Origin: Bathynomus jamesi
Lineage: Eukaryota; Arthropoda; Malacostraca; Isopoda; Cirolanidae
Direction of reading: 5' to 3'
DNA: 64,000 bases
NCBI GenBank assembly: GCA_023014485.1
Contig: JAJOZX010002709.1
Coordinates: 91,001-155,000, forward strand
The position numbers were made by a program, and so were the translations under genes. The notes under the pieces were generated by a model that had not been told where the DNA came from, did not search any database, and saw only the letters and a program-made list of their open reading frames with translations. This document shows positions 1 through 10,519 of the stretch, piece after piece (position 1 is the stretch's first letter; every line of letters starts with the position of its first letter).

Positions 1-339
1 AACTAGGCTCATGTCTGAACAGGTACAAACATGTTTCAACCTGCACAGTCTGCTGCTCCGACCAAATTTATCCTGCCAGCATTATCAGAACTTTCTCCCC
101 AAAGGAATAAATTGTACTAATTTTACAGAAAAATTAATACAACATATATATTAATATTAATATATTTTATTATAGTTATATTAATTATATATAATTATTA
201 TTTATTATTTTTATAATGTTTTATATTATATATGTTATATACTTAATTATATATAATATGTTATTATTTTTTTATCCGGTGATCATGCTAAATGAGGAAA
301 AAATGAACATAGCGTCACAAGTAAACTAAGCCTGATAGA
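1..339. other. AT-rich non-coding DNA
   Basis: No ORF of note and no recognised gene. The sequence is strongly AT-rich, with TATATTA-type low-complexity runs around 140-260. I see no terminal repeat or RNA gene here. Confidence 0.5.
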
Positions 340-430
340 AAAAATCTGATTAGATATTTAGATTCAGCATGAAAAAGTACACTTAGAACACCCATCAAAA
401 CCCTTGTGACAAAATTGTTGTTGACCTGTG
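340..430. mobile_element. Terminal fragment of the CACTG-ended transposon family
   Basis: The segment ends in TTGTTGACCTGTG followed by TAA and carries an upstream ATTCAGCATGAAAAA block. This matches in order the right ends of the elements at 2992-3446 (GTTGACCAGTG, then TAA) and 49981-51980 (GTTGACCAGTG, then TTA). The left terminus was not found and may lie outside the window or be deleted. Confidence 0.5.
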
Positions 431-897
431 TAATTAATAAACAGAACGTTGTAATGGTGTTTTATTTATTCCTTGAACACGTTTATATCATTTTCTAAAA
501 CAGAGTAATTGAATAGATAAGTAACGAGGCTGACAGCTCAGCCAACTGTAACATATGCTTATTTAAAATAAATAACGAATCAGGCAACTCAGCAGCCAAC
601 TGGCTGAATAATAATTATATATATGGCGTTGTCTGGCAACTCAGCAGCCGACTGATTCAATAATATATAGAAGAAATAAATATTTAATGCTATCTGGCAA
701 CTCAGCCAACTGGCGACCTAAGCCAACTGGCTGCTTAGGGGCACTATAAGAGGTCGGTTGTTGGACGACGGACCCATATGAGCTCGGCAGTCCACCGAGC
801 AAAGACCCTCCTCTTCCTCTCTTGCTATCTCTTTCTGCTCCTTTGGGGGGTGAGGAAACCCCTTCCTCCCCAAAGAGGCGGCCTTAGGATAGGTATG

Positions 898-990
898 CCC
901 CTTTGGGGGGGTTCAGCTTGGGGAAGAACTCCGCCTCCAAGCTGCATGCCCCTTGCAACCCCATTTTTGGGTTGGCAACAAAGGCCGGCA

Positions 991-1022
<32 letters not shown>

Positions 1023-1230
1023 GGCCCTTTGGGGGAATAGCCTGGGGGAGAACTCCGCCTCCTAGTTGCATGCCTCTTGCAACCCCATTTTGGGGTTGGC
1101 AACAAAGGCCTGTCGTCTCTCTCTCTTTCTCTCTCTCTTTCTACCCCTTTTGGGGGAATAGCTTGGGGGAGAACTCCGCCTCCAAGTTGCATACCCCTCT
1201 TTCTTTCTTTTTTTCCCCAACAAAGGGGGG
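898..1230. repeat. About 120-bp tandem repeat with CT microsatellite
   Basis: Three units start near 898, 1023 and 1144. Each has a CCCTTTTGGGGG start, GAACTCCGCCTCC, TTGCATGCC and CAACCCCATTTTGGGG, and ends in a CT-rich run. The third unit is truncated. ORFs translated across this stretch on either strand are repeat artefacts. Confidence 0.85.
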
Positions 1231-1415
1231 CGGGGATTAGCAACAAGGGGGGTGTGGGGTTGGTGACAAAGGGGGGTGGGGGGCACTCTTGTAACAAAGG
1301 GGGTGGGGTGGGGGTTGGCACTCTTGCAACAAAAGGGGGTGGGGCACTTTTGCAACAAAGGGGGTGGGGGTTGGTACTCTTGCAACCAAGGGGGGTGGGG
1401 ATGGCACTGTTGCAA
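1231..1415. repeat. G-rich minisatellite
   Basis: Degenerate units of about 30-37 bp contain GCAACAAAGGGGGTGGGG followed by TTGGCACTCTT. The many runs of at least four G on the plus strand give G-quadruplex potential. A reduced inverted copy is at about 5757-5860. Confidence 0.8.
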
Positions 1416-2552
1416 CATTACGTAACATTTCTGCACTCTCCCTTTTTGACACTATACTACTCGGGTTGATGCAGTTTTAATAATTTTTTTCAATTTATCA
1501 TCTATATACAAATTTGGTCAAGAATTGAGCCCGAAATTTCTCGTAAACCTGACGTGATAGCAAAATTTTGTTATCATTTTCGCAATCAGAGAAGAAAAAT
1601 GCAAAGGAAACAACTACTATCATCTGAGAAAAAAAAATGTTGAACAGTGTTATGGAAGGGAACCTTTTATGAAGGACCGAGTCGAATTTGTACTGTTTCA
1701 TATACACGCATTCCTAATTTAACTCTACAAAACTTCCACCCATTAAAAGGTTAAATTAAGTGTCGAGTTTAGTCTGAATCAACCTAAAACATGTAACTAG
1801 TCTTCATCTGCGTGAAAATTTTTAATGAACAGACTTATCTTGTGAAGAAAGTTGATGTTTAACAGTTCTCTCTCGAGTCGCATAAATTTAAGAGAAATTA
1901 ATTACTTATAAATTCTTTGAAAGTTAAAGTTTATGTGCAGATCATGTCTCTCATGTCTCTCGTAAATCCAATATCATTACCATCGTACATTTACGAGTAC
2001 AGGATTTCAGGTGTAAAGATACTTTTCTTCCTCTGATTGGTCAGCCTTTGGAAGAAATGGAACATAGTCTCTGATTAGACAGGTCATATCTAGTTCACTT
2101 TTCTAATCCGTGATTGGACAATTCATAATCTGTAAACCATCCTATACTGTTCTGTGAAACTGCCAAATATTTGCGGAGGTGGATCTCGTATTATATCGTA
2201 AGGATATGTATACATTATACAATATCATTAAGTTATAAAACCTTTTACATCAACCAAATCATTTGTGTATAATTGTAAGTTTATTATTATGTTGTTTCAT
2301 GCTTCTCGTGGAATACAGTATGTATAATGTGTATATACATACAGCCCATGACTAGAAAACAAAGTTACATCACTCTCTCATCCGTTTATTTGTAGTAAAG
2401 GATAATTATTAATTAAATAAACGTTTTAACGTGTTAAGATTTTGACATAGATTATCCGTTGCTGTTTACAAATGTAAACACAACTCCAGAAGTCTTTTAA
2501 CTATCAAATAAGATAACGAGTGGCAATTTACCTTTATAGATAATTGTAGATG

Positions 2553-2591
<39 letters not shown>

Positions 2592-2991
2592 GGTAGAAGA
2601 AGAAGAAGAAGAAGAAAAAATACAAAGAATTATATTTTAATATAAAAAGAAAATATAACCAACCCACATTAGACAAATTATATACACAAAATTACCGCAG
2701 CTAAATAAACACTCATGTTCAGTTTCACAATACACTGCTTTGCCTTCTATTGGATGAACAACGTTAACCGAACCAACGAGCCAACCAACTAACCAACACA
2801 ATGTCGCCGAATGAGACTCGTCACAGAACTAAAATGGCAAAAAATTTCTACTTCCCAAAATAAAGTGTAATTTCACTTGGCAAATAAAAACCAAATCGTA
2901 AACTGTAATTTCTACGTAGGATTTCCAAAGCATACAAAGAAAATATAAATTAATATGAAATGAATGGTGGTATAATGAAATCCATAAATAA

Positions 2992-3446
2992 CACAGGTCA
3001 GCAAAAAAACATTTTTGTTTCGTTGCCAAGGAAATTCGTACGAATTTAGGGTATTTTGGGGTTGCTGAATTCCAAAATGAAAGTAGTTTTTCCGATTTGG
3101 TTCTAGTTCTTGTGATAATGAATACCCTCAATTAATAGGAAACGTAACCATAACAAGTGCATATGGGAAACTACCGGAACATTCTAGATGGTGAGACCGA
3201 ATAAAATGCCATTATGTATTTCATGTGTTTACTTTTGTATGATTTGAGACAATTTCAATGCGATTTGTAAGTAGACTCCGCCTGAACATTAAATTTTTTG
3301 CATTTTTACGTGTTTCAATGGGGTACCAATTATCTCATAAATTAGAGCCAATCTAGCAAAACCGATGTCATATTCGGAATCAGCACCACAAAGTTACCCA
3401 AAAATCACTCTAATATGATTGGCAATAAAATGAGTGTTGACCAGTG
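2992..3446. mobile_element. Non-autonomous CACTG-ended MITE, TAA target duplication
   Basis: The 455-bp element starts CACAGGTCAGCAAAAAA and ends TGTTGACCAGTG, with TAA on both sides (2989-2991 and 3447-3449). The homologous position of the right arm (about 38570-38592) has a single TAA and no insert, which is a direct empty-site comparison. Inner motifs (GCTGAATTCC near the left end, GGAATCAGCA near the right) match the ends of the larger element at 49981-51980. It has no coding capacity. Confidence 0.8.
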
Positions 3447-3658
3447 TAATCAATTGCTTTCTCCACAATTAGGACTTGTTTATGCACGCATGTGATATGA
3501 TTACATATATTATTCAAAGGATTATAAAAGCGTTAATGATGTGTCTCCGTGTTTCATATAAATAAATAAGTACAGTGTACTTCATTTAACTGCTCTTTCG
3601 TGTGAACTAAAATTTTACGATATACAGTATATTGTCACTAAATCATATATATACACAT

Positions 3659-3686
<28 letters not shown>

Positions 3687-3689
<3 letters not shown>

Positions 3690-3768
3690 GGGGGGGGGGC
3701 AAAAGTCAACCGACAGTTATTCATTAATAGTTTACTTTCAACTGTCGGGTGACTTTTGGTCCCCCCTG
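3687..3768. mobile_element. 82-bp mariner-type MITE
   Basis: It begins CAGGGGGGGGGGGCAAAAG and ends CTTTTGGTCCCCCCTG. The internal palindrome pairs TCAACCGACAGTT with AACTGTCGGGTGA. It sits in a TA microsatellite and so is flanked by TA. It is too short to code. The right arm carries a different element at the equivalent place (37164-38350). Confidence 0.75.
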
Positions 3769-4542
3769 TATATATATATTACACACAAACCGTGCATGGA
3801 ACAAGGAACTCTTCTGGGAGAATTAAATCAACTATAGTCCGAATAAGTAATGGTTAATGACAAATACTATAGTTTTTCTTTTTCATAATTAATGGAAGCC
3901 CAAAATGAATTCGAAATGAATTCAAAATAACAGGATTTTATTTTGAATTCATTCAGAACAGATTTAGATAGGAAAGGGCAAGGGGCTAAAATTCTGGTAG
4001 CTACTCCACATGAATTGTATGCCCCTCCTATATATTTTTTGCACCAATCAAATTATTTTTTTTCTTTCTGATCTATGCATAATTTCGATCTTGTTCTTAA
4101 TTTCAGCAGGACCGTACCAAGGCATGGGGGAGCGGTGCGGCCGCCCAGGCGCCGACGTATTGGGGGTGCCAAATTGTTGGTCTTAGAGCTGCTACGTAGA
4201 ATGAAATTTGGATATTTAATTAATTATGTATTATGTATTAATTATGTATTGTTTATGTATTAAATAATTATGTATTTCTATCAAAATCAATTTGTATATT
4301 TTCCGAATTTAATAGGGTTGGGGTGCATAAGGAATGCGTTCACAGGGCGCGATCACAGGTTGGTACGACCCTGAATTTCAGGGTTCCTGAGGATGTCATT
4401 AGACGAAAGCGCTTGAGCACTATTTCGTGTTTCCATTTTCATTCGTGGTTATTTTCATCATAAATATTATTCACGTGTTACTTTCGTGAAATAATTTTCA
4501 TATATATATATATAGATATCATATACAGTATATATATATATT

Positions 4543-4578
<36 letters not shown>

Positions 4579-4586
4579 TATAGATA

Positions 4587-5057
4587 CAGGGTGGGTAAAA
4601 AAAGTGATCTCTTCGAGGTAAACTGTCATATTAAACAAAGTAAGGGGACTAGAGCTCCCAAACTTCATAGATGCTTACCTTACCATGTTGTTCGCTTTAA
4701 TTGAGAAGTTGCTCGACGTGTCCCCCTTCCTGCTCAACGCAGGCCTCCAAACGTGGACGCCACTGATCAATACACCTGTTTACATATCGTTGAGACACCT
4801 TCTCCCAGCCGAGTAGAATTCTTTCGCGTAGTTCATCTGTCTCTTATATTGGTACCAAGGATGTAAACTTTGGACTTCAGGGCTTCCCAAACACCATAAT
4901 CTAGTGGTGAAAGATCGTAAGTACTAGCCGGCCACATATTGGGTTCGATAAAATCCGGTGTTTCGTTCTTAAGGAATGTGACAGTTTGGCGTGCTCTGAG
5001 AGCAGGTGCCCCATCTTGTTGGAAAGTATATCTTTCACTCTATCTAATTGATATTCA
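4587..5057 (-). pseudogene. Truncated DD37D mariner (transposase C-terminus)
   Basis: One terminus, CAGGGTGGGTAAAAAAAG, lies next to TA. The minus strand encodes the C-terminal half of a mariner transposase. It has a QQDGAPALRA block (second catalytic Asp), then SPLDYGVWEAL (third Asp) 37 residues later, and the tail WRPRLEACVEQEGGHVE. The N-terminal half and the other terminus are missing: the sequence runs into a 58-bp inverted LINE piece. The same truncated copy, further interrupted, is in the right arm at 33486-35812, so truncation preceded the duplication. Confidence 0.8.
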
Positions 5058-5110
5058 TTTTATGTGCTATTATACCATGATCGCATTTGTCGAAAGCTTT
5101 AGCAAAATCC

Positions 5111-5146
<36 letters not shown>

Positions 5147-5724
5147 TGGAATGCTGGGAAGATGGATATTTAATTTCTTGACGCAAAGAACAAAGAGTGG
5201 TGGTTAATGGAGTCAAATCGGAAGTCTCGGAAGTAGAGAGCTCTGTTCCACAAGGGACAGTACTAGCGCCCTTGCTGTCCATAATAATGATTGCAGATAT
5301 TGATGCAGATATTAATGACAGTATTGTATCATGTTTCGCAGATGACACAAAGATATGCAAGGAAATATTGAACGAAGATAACATAGAAAGATTACAAAAC
5401 GACATTGAAACACTCTTCTAGTGGGCAGAAGACAACAATATGAAGTTCAACGAAGAAAAATTCCAACTTCTAAGATATGGTAATAACAAGGAGCTGCAGT
5501 AAAAAAAGGGTACAAAACTCCGCAAGCCAAACAGATAATACCAAATCCACAAGTCAGGGATTTTGGAGTAATAATGTCGTCGAATGCAGAATTCAGAGAG
5601 CACTATAACATCAAAATTGCAACGGCTAGAAAAATAATGGGAATCATCTGGAGGAACTTCCGCAGCAGAAAAGCAAATATCCTGCTCAAATTATGGAAGA
5701 GTCTAGTCTAGTAGGATGGCCGCA
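5058..5724 (+). pseudogene. LINE reverse-transcriptase fragment with inverted 5' piece
   Basis: The segment 5148-5724 (plus) encodes a CR1/Jockey-like RT remnant: SSVPQGTVLAPLLS, then CFADDTKICKEI (the catalytic ADD-type box) and the post-RT motif KFNEEKFQLLRYG, with several stops. At 5058-5115 a short RT piece (FAKAFDKCDH) lies on the minus strand, separated by a TA microsatellite. In RT order the inverted piece lies just upstream of the plus-strand piece. That geometry fits 5' inversion by twin priming. The related, longer LINE is at 30208-33348. Confidence 0.75.
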
Positions 5725-6245
5725 GAAAGGAAGAGTGCAATGCATTTGCAAATGTTGCAAGAGTGCCACCCCCACCCACCACAGTACCAACCCCCACAGT
5801 GCCAACCCCGACCCCCTTTGTTGCAGCCCCACCCACTTTGTTGCAAGGCACCCCCGAAATAGGGTAGCAACAAGGGTTATGCAACTTGGAGGCGGAGTTA
5901 TCTCCCAAGCTGCAATGAACCCCCCAAAGAGGGAGACCTAACCTAAGAGAGAGGAGAGAGGAGGAGAGGTGTTCGCCTGGCAGCTGCCAAGCGCATATTA
6001 AGACTTCAGCCGAGCCGCCGTTGTCTTATAGGAGCCCTAATCAGCCAGTTGGCTTAGAAGGCTGAGTTGCTAGATTGCGCTGTTTATTTAATTAAAGCAT
6101 ATATTCTGGCTTAATCAGCCAGTTGGCTTAGAAGGCTTCTTAGAACGCGTAAATGGCCTGTATATATATTAATAACCTTCGAACGAATTAAAAGCGCACA
6201 CAAACACCCATACACTCACCGACTGTACGCCCATAAAGCCCCTAT

Positions 6246-6304
<59 letters not shown>

Positions 6305-6874
6305 AACACACACACATAAAAAATATATATATATATATATATAAACTGATTGATGCATGCAAAGCCCTAATAGCAAGATATATATGAGTACAACCACCAC
6401 ACAAAAAAAGCATCACATCACCAACAATCGTCTAAGTATAGACTTTTAGGAGCTCATCCCATCAACAGCACATGGTGAGATGAGGGCTACGACATTTAGG
6501 AGCTCATCCCATCAACAGCACATAGTGAGATGAGGGCTGAGACTTTTTAGGAGCTCATCCCATCAACACCACGTAACCGATATGAGGGCTACAACCAAGC
6601 GTCCAATCTTAGACGATTGGTGACGAAACTATTACACAACAACCCACCAACCACCTCCACCACCGCCTTACTTACCAACTCCTGGTAGACCGACAAGGTC
6701 TCTAAATACGGCCCAATAGACAGAGCTATTAAACATAAACAAATAGGATTCCTTTATTGCAACACTCGATCATGTTTATTTCTCTCTCTTACCACCAGTT
6801 GGCGTATCTGGTTGAGTTGCCAGTTCACGCTATTTATTTAATTAAAGCATATATTCTGACTTAATCCATGTTGT

Positions 6875-6911
<37 letters not shown>

Positions 6912-7115
6912 TATTTAATTAAAGCATATATTCTGACTTCTTCCGCCAGTTGACTTAGAAGGCTGAGTTGCCAGTTTGCGCTATTTATTTAATTAAAGCA
7001 TATATTCTGGTTTAGAAATTCGCTTTAGAAACCACCCAATTGATATAATTAAATACCTTGTACGAACGAAAAGGAATAAATAAAACGCCAATATATCATT
7101 CTGTTTATTTAGGCG
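5725..7115. repeat. Right arm of the fold-back repeat
   Basis: This is the inverted counterpart of 433-1444. It holds the C-rich minisatellite (5757-5860), one CTTGGAGGCGGAGTT block (5884-5898) and at least four degenerate copies of CCAGTTGGCTTAGAAGGCTGAG followed by ATTTAATTAAAGCATATATTCTG (near 6038, 6118, 6795 and 6945). It is longer than the left arm because of microsatellites (CA and TA runs 6248-6345, CT run 6880-6907) and a private tandem array at 6421-6625. Confidence 0.6.
6421..6625. repeat. Three tandem units of about 62 bp inside a short inverted repeat
   Basis: Three units share TTTAGGAGCTCATCCCATCAA and end GATGAGGGCT. Within each, CTCATC can pair with GATGAG, giving a hairpin. 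The array is framed by CCAACAATCGTCTAAG (6421) and CTTAGACGATTGGTG (about 6608-6622), which are near-perfect complements. No function was recognised. Confidence 0.75.
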
Positions 7116-7149
7116 AATTAATGGAAATAAATATACATTGGGATATATA

Positions 7150-8370
7150 CAGGGTGTACATAAAGTCAGGATCTATTTTTGTGAAATAATTATTTTTTTC
7201 TATTTTTCTTTTCAGAAGCCCTTAGAATGAGTACAGAAGAGCGTGTGGCAATAGTAATTTGGCGAATCGAGGGAAAGAAATACAATGACATCAGAGAGAA
7301 GTTTAGAAGGAGATTTCATAAGCCGGGGCCAATAGACAAGACAATACGAAAATTGGTGAACAAATTTAAACGAACGGGATCTGTAAATGATGAAGCAAGA
7401 TCAGGACGACCGTGTATGTCAGATGTTACCGTGAATGCATTACGCGGAATTATCACTGAGGAGCCACGTACGTCCGTTCATGCTGCATCACACAGACTCG
7501 GCCTCCAGACGTCATCTGTGCACAAAATTCTGAAAGTTAATTTGCAGAAGAAAAGCTATCATTTGCAGGTTTTACTTACATGATTTACATGAGGAAGATT
7601 TCCCTCGACGAAGTGCTGTGTGCTGATCTCGTAGAACAAATCTGGAGTGATAATTTAATGGACAACATTCTCTTTAGTGATGAGGCCACTTTCCATACGT
7701 GTGGAAAAGTAAATCGCCATAACTGTCGAATTTGGGCAGATGAAAGACCGAATGATTTCGTCCAAAATTGGGAAAGAGACTCACCTAAAGTTAATGTCTG
7801 GATGGGTTTAACAAAATCTAAGGTTTATGGTCCTTTTTTCTTTGCTGAAGCTACAGTTACGGGGCTTATTTATCTGGACATGTTGCAGCAATTCCTTGAA
7901 CCTCAGCTGATTGGGGATAGGATTGTTGGTACCGTCTTCTATCAACATGATGGTGCTCCTTGTCACTATGCCAAAATTGTTCAGGATTATCTAAATGGAC
8001 GTTTTCCAAATCACTGGATCGGACGCGGAAGCAACAGACCTTGGCCAGCGAGATCACCAGATTTAACCCCTTTAGATTTCTTTGCATGGGGCTTTATCAA
8101 ATCGCACGTCTATCAGACGAAGATTACGAGTCTTGAAAACTTACGTACACGTATACGAACTGCTGCAGACAACATAACCCCGCAAATGCTCCAGAATGTG
8201 TTTAGAAATGCTGCGGAACGATTTGAGCTGTGCAGGGATACTGATGGGTGTCACGTCGAATCCTACTCTTAATTATTTAATAAATGTTACCACTTTATCA
8301 TTTTATGATTGAATTCCATATAATTCCCAAGTGCTTCACAAAAATAGATCATGACTTTATGTACACCCTG
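7150..8370 (+). mobile_element. DD41D Tc1/mariner-superfamily element
   Basis: Terminal inverted repeats start CAGGGTGTACATAAAGTCA and extend to about 36 bp with few mismatches (7150-7185 and 8335-8370). TA target duplications lie at 7148-7149 and 8371-8372. It contains one broken transposase gene. It sits between the fold-back arm and the Polinton. Confidence 0.93.
7227..8272 (+). pseudogene. DD41D transposase, frameshifted
   Basis: The first open part (7227-7583, 118 aa) is the paired-type HTH DNA-binding half: two helix-turn-helix segments around residues 10-105, linked by a GRP motif (SGRPCMS). The second part (7580-8272) is the catalytic half: LFSDEATF (Asp 1), YQHDGAPCH (Asp 2) and SPDLTPLDFFAWG (Asp 3, 41 residues after Asp 2). 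The DD41D spacing is that reported for rosa/Visitor-type elements. The reading frame is lost between about 7565 and 7615, probably by two indels, so no full-length enzyme is made. All three catalytic Asp codons survive. Confidence 0.9.
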
Positions 8371-8568
8371 TATATGGTCGAAAAATAATAATAGCATCAT
8401 GAACGGGAAATATATAATAAAAAATATACAAAACGTTGCATATCAATATATTAGTACAGGAAAAATATATACAGTTATATTAAATATATTGAAAATAATA
8501 ATATACGAAACGTATAATCAATTGCATATTAGTACAGGAAATATACACACAATTTAAATATACATCCT
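8371..8568. other. AT-rich spacer at the Polinton left side
   Basis: No ORF or repeat was recognised beyond TATATT-type runs. I searched for a Polinton terminal inverted repeat against 24421-25270 and found none. Confidence 0.4.
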
Positions 8569-9880
8569 TTATGTTATACGGCACAAAACACTAAACTCAC
8601 GCATAATAGAGTCTACATCCACATCGCTATTACTTTGCACCACGTGATAAAACCGTCCAAGCAACACTTCACCGTTTAACTGATACGGAGGCATATACTC
8701 GACATAAATGGAATTCATATCATTCAATACTATTTTTGTGCCTAATTTACATCCGGTTGGCAAGTTATCTTTAAACACGGCTAGAATACAATCAAAAGCA
8801 CGCACAAAGAGGTCATCGTTAACCACAACATTATTATTAAATACAAGTTTATAAACAAGCCTTTCAAATCGGGTTTTTTTTTCTTACCGTCCCGAGCTTT
8901 TCAATCGTGAACTCTTCTTCAATCTGCATAGCGGCAATTGAAATAATCTTCCAAGTCGTAACGACAGCTATTCATTATACAGAGGTACAGCTCTTTAGGG
9001 TGAACAGTGTAGGTGAGTTCGGCCCTGTACCGCTCAAGTGCTTTGCACCAAAGTTCAGGATATTTCAAAGAATCTAAACCTTTCAAATATGCATCCAGTT
9101 CTAGACCATTCTCCCCTTGTTCATTCCTACATTCGATAAATCCATCGAGCAGAGCGGTGTATGCGTATTCAAGAACCGTATCAAAATAAATCATATCCAT
9201 AACACGAGCGTCTAATATAGGCTTCAGCTTGCGGAATCCGACGATTTCAAACATTCTGTCGAGGATGAAACGGTTTCGTGTAGAGACAAGAACGTTATTA
9301 TCAGATGCTTTCTTCCACATCAGTCGTATGTGAATGCATGGCTGTTCGTTATTTATACACAAAGTGCAAACAACGGCGTATGAGGGGGCATCACTAATCT
9401 GCTCTCTTCTTGTACTTCACCTGCAGGTATTTTATAACGGTCCTCCCCCCACTTCTCAACTATCACGAAGACTCTATTCATCTCCTCAACACTTAAATAA
9501 ATAACATTACATTTGCTTGCTTGCCTGCAAATCGTTTCAAATACATAGTTAATGGTGTCGGTTTCACGCTGAACACGCGCAATGACTTCGTCACGGAGAC
9601 ATCGTACGAGGCGTTGAGAATGCTTCTCAAAGGAAGTTCCATCGTATTCGCACGTCCACTCGGTTCAAACTCTGAGATGACTATGAGCCACAGTTGGCCG
9701 GATCGGCTCGACAAGCGGAGTGAGTCACGCTGATGAAACGTGTATGGGTTTGTTCGAACTCGTATATTTCGTGAGGTACACGGGTGGGCGACACGCTGGG
9801 GGGAATGCGTCACACTGCTAAAGCGTGTACAGGTTTGTTCGAACACTTGCGCTCTTGGACAAACAGAATTTTCCGAAACA
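8569..9880 (-). pseudogene. Unrecognised Polinton gene, broken
   Basis: Two open segments on the minus strand (8919-9362, 147 aa; 8569-8826, 85 aa) and shorter open stretches upstream, to about 9880, are collinear and look like one gene cut by frameshifts. Visible parts include TLCINNEQPCIHIRLMWKK, an acidic/hydrophobic middle (LEYAYTALLDGFIECRNE) and a C-terminal part with QLNGEVLLGRFYHVVQSN. No family was recognised. The shared strand and position beside the polymerase suggest an element gene rather than host DNA. Confidence 0.45.
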
Positions 9881-9928
9881 ATATCGAATTTAATGTTTAA
9901 TCACTCACCAGACGTTCATTTCCACAAA

Positions 9929-10519
9929 CTAAACATCTTCACAAACCGGCGCACTATTTGAGAGAAACATATGTCCATATTTGGCCTTTTTGTTTAACAA
10001 GCGATACTCGTCTCTAAAGTCTGTTAAAAACTCACACAGGCCATTAGCCACAACCTCACTACAAACTTCATCATGATATATATTAATATAGTGGTAAAAA
10101 TACTTAAGATTTAACATGATGACAAGATTTACATTTTCAACCGTAGGGTACGCGTAGTCGGTATGGTGTAACATGACATAATATCGCTTGTCACACAACT
10201 CATCAACAAGACTCACTATCCATAACCGTTGCTTATCTTCTGGACGTGTTGCTTCTTCTACTTCGCGGTATATGTGTGCCTTTATAAAGGTTAGGTCTAT
10301 AACATACTTCAGTACATCGTCTGTACTACGAAATCTTACAATGCCCTCGCGAGAATACACGTAGAGTATTTTAACATCTTGGTCCTTCGCACGGCTCAAT
10401 GTAGCCTTAAAAGAGGCAAAGGAGGGGAGAATAGGGAGTTTTTCAGTATCCACCTTATCTTGACTCTTTGCTGAATACCACTTCATAAATGTTGAACACG
10501 CAATATTAAAGGTAGCCAT
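9929..10519 (-). CDS. Unrecognised Polinton protein, 196 aa
   Basis: An uninterrupted ORF starts ATG at 10519. It is rich in Tyr and aromatic residues (YYVMLHHTDYAY, LKYFYHYINIYHDE) with Lys/Asp-rich parts; I see no zinc knuckle, Walker box or clear membrane segment. It lies 3' of the polymerase on the same strand, with a 338-bp gap holding a CA/CG microsatellite (10669-10699). It is one of the few full-length ORFs in this element. Function unknown. Confidence 0.55.
   Translation of the reverse strand: MATFNIACSTFMKWYSAKSQDKVDTEKLPILPSFASFKATLSRAKDQDVKILYVYSREGIVRFRSTDDVLKYVIDLTFIKAHIYREVEEATRPEDKQRLWIVSLVDELCDKRYYVMLHHTDYAYPTVENVNLVIMLNLKYFYHYINIYHDEVCSEVVANGLCEFLTDFRDEYRLLNKKAKYGHMFLSNSAPVCEDV

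Larger units (their letters stand above)
433..1444. repeat. Left arm of a large fold-back repeat
   Basis: This block reappears, inverted and diverged, at 5725-7115. The outer ends correspond (ATAAACAGAA ... GTTTTATTTATTCCTT at about 437-465 against the complement of 7060-7108). So do the middle blocks (CAGCCAACTGGC units, CTCCGCCTCCAAG units, GGGGTTGGCACTCTTGCAAC units) and the inner ends (GAGTGCAGAAATGTTACG-type against 5725-5765). About 540-720 holds degenerate repeats containing GGCAACTCAGC. No transposase was identified, so the class is unknown. The two arms bracket 1445-5724. Confidence 0.6.
1458..5115. repeat. Left arm of a long inverted duplication
   Basis: Read on the minus strand, this matches about 33425-40645. 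The outer boundary is CGGGTTGATGCAGTTTTAAT against ATTAAAACTGTATCAACCCG at 40618-40637. The match stays collinear through 1690 (against 40400), 2240 (39890), 2880 (38690), 3600 (38430), 3950 (36990), 4450 (36470), 4600 (35800) and 5100 (33440). Differences are discrete insertions: 2992-3446 and 3687-3768 here; several others in the right arm. An AAT microsatellite lies at about 2552-2591. No coding function was recognised apart from transposon pieces. The arm includes an ATGGGGGAGCGGTGCGGCCG block near 4124-4143, shared with the other arm. Confidence 0.8.

Noticed and set aside
778..1469. Several overlapping ORFs on both strands
   Set aside because: They read through CT microsatellites and GGGGGT minisatellites in multiple frames; composition is that of repeats, with no conserved domain.
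6421..6625. CRISPR array
   Set aside because: Only three long, diverged units without unique spacers, in eukaryotic repeat DNA.
433..7115. Fold-back arms as the Polinton ends
   Set aside because: Both arms lie on the same side of the Polinton and enclose unrelated DNA.
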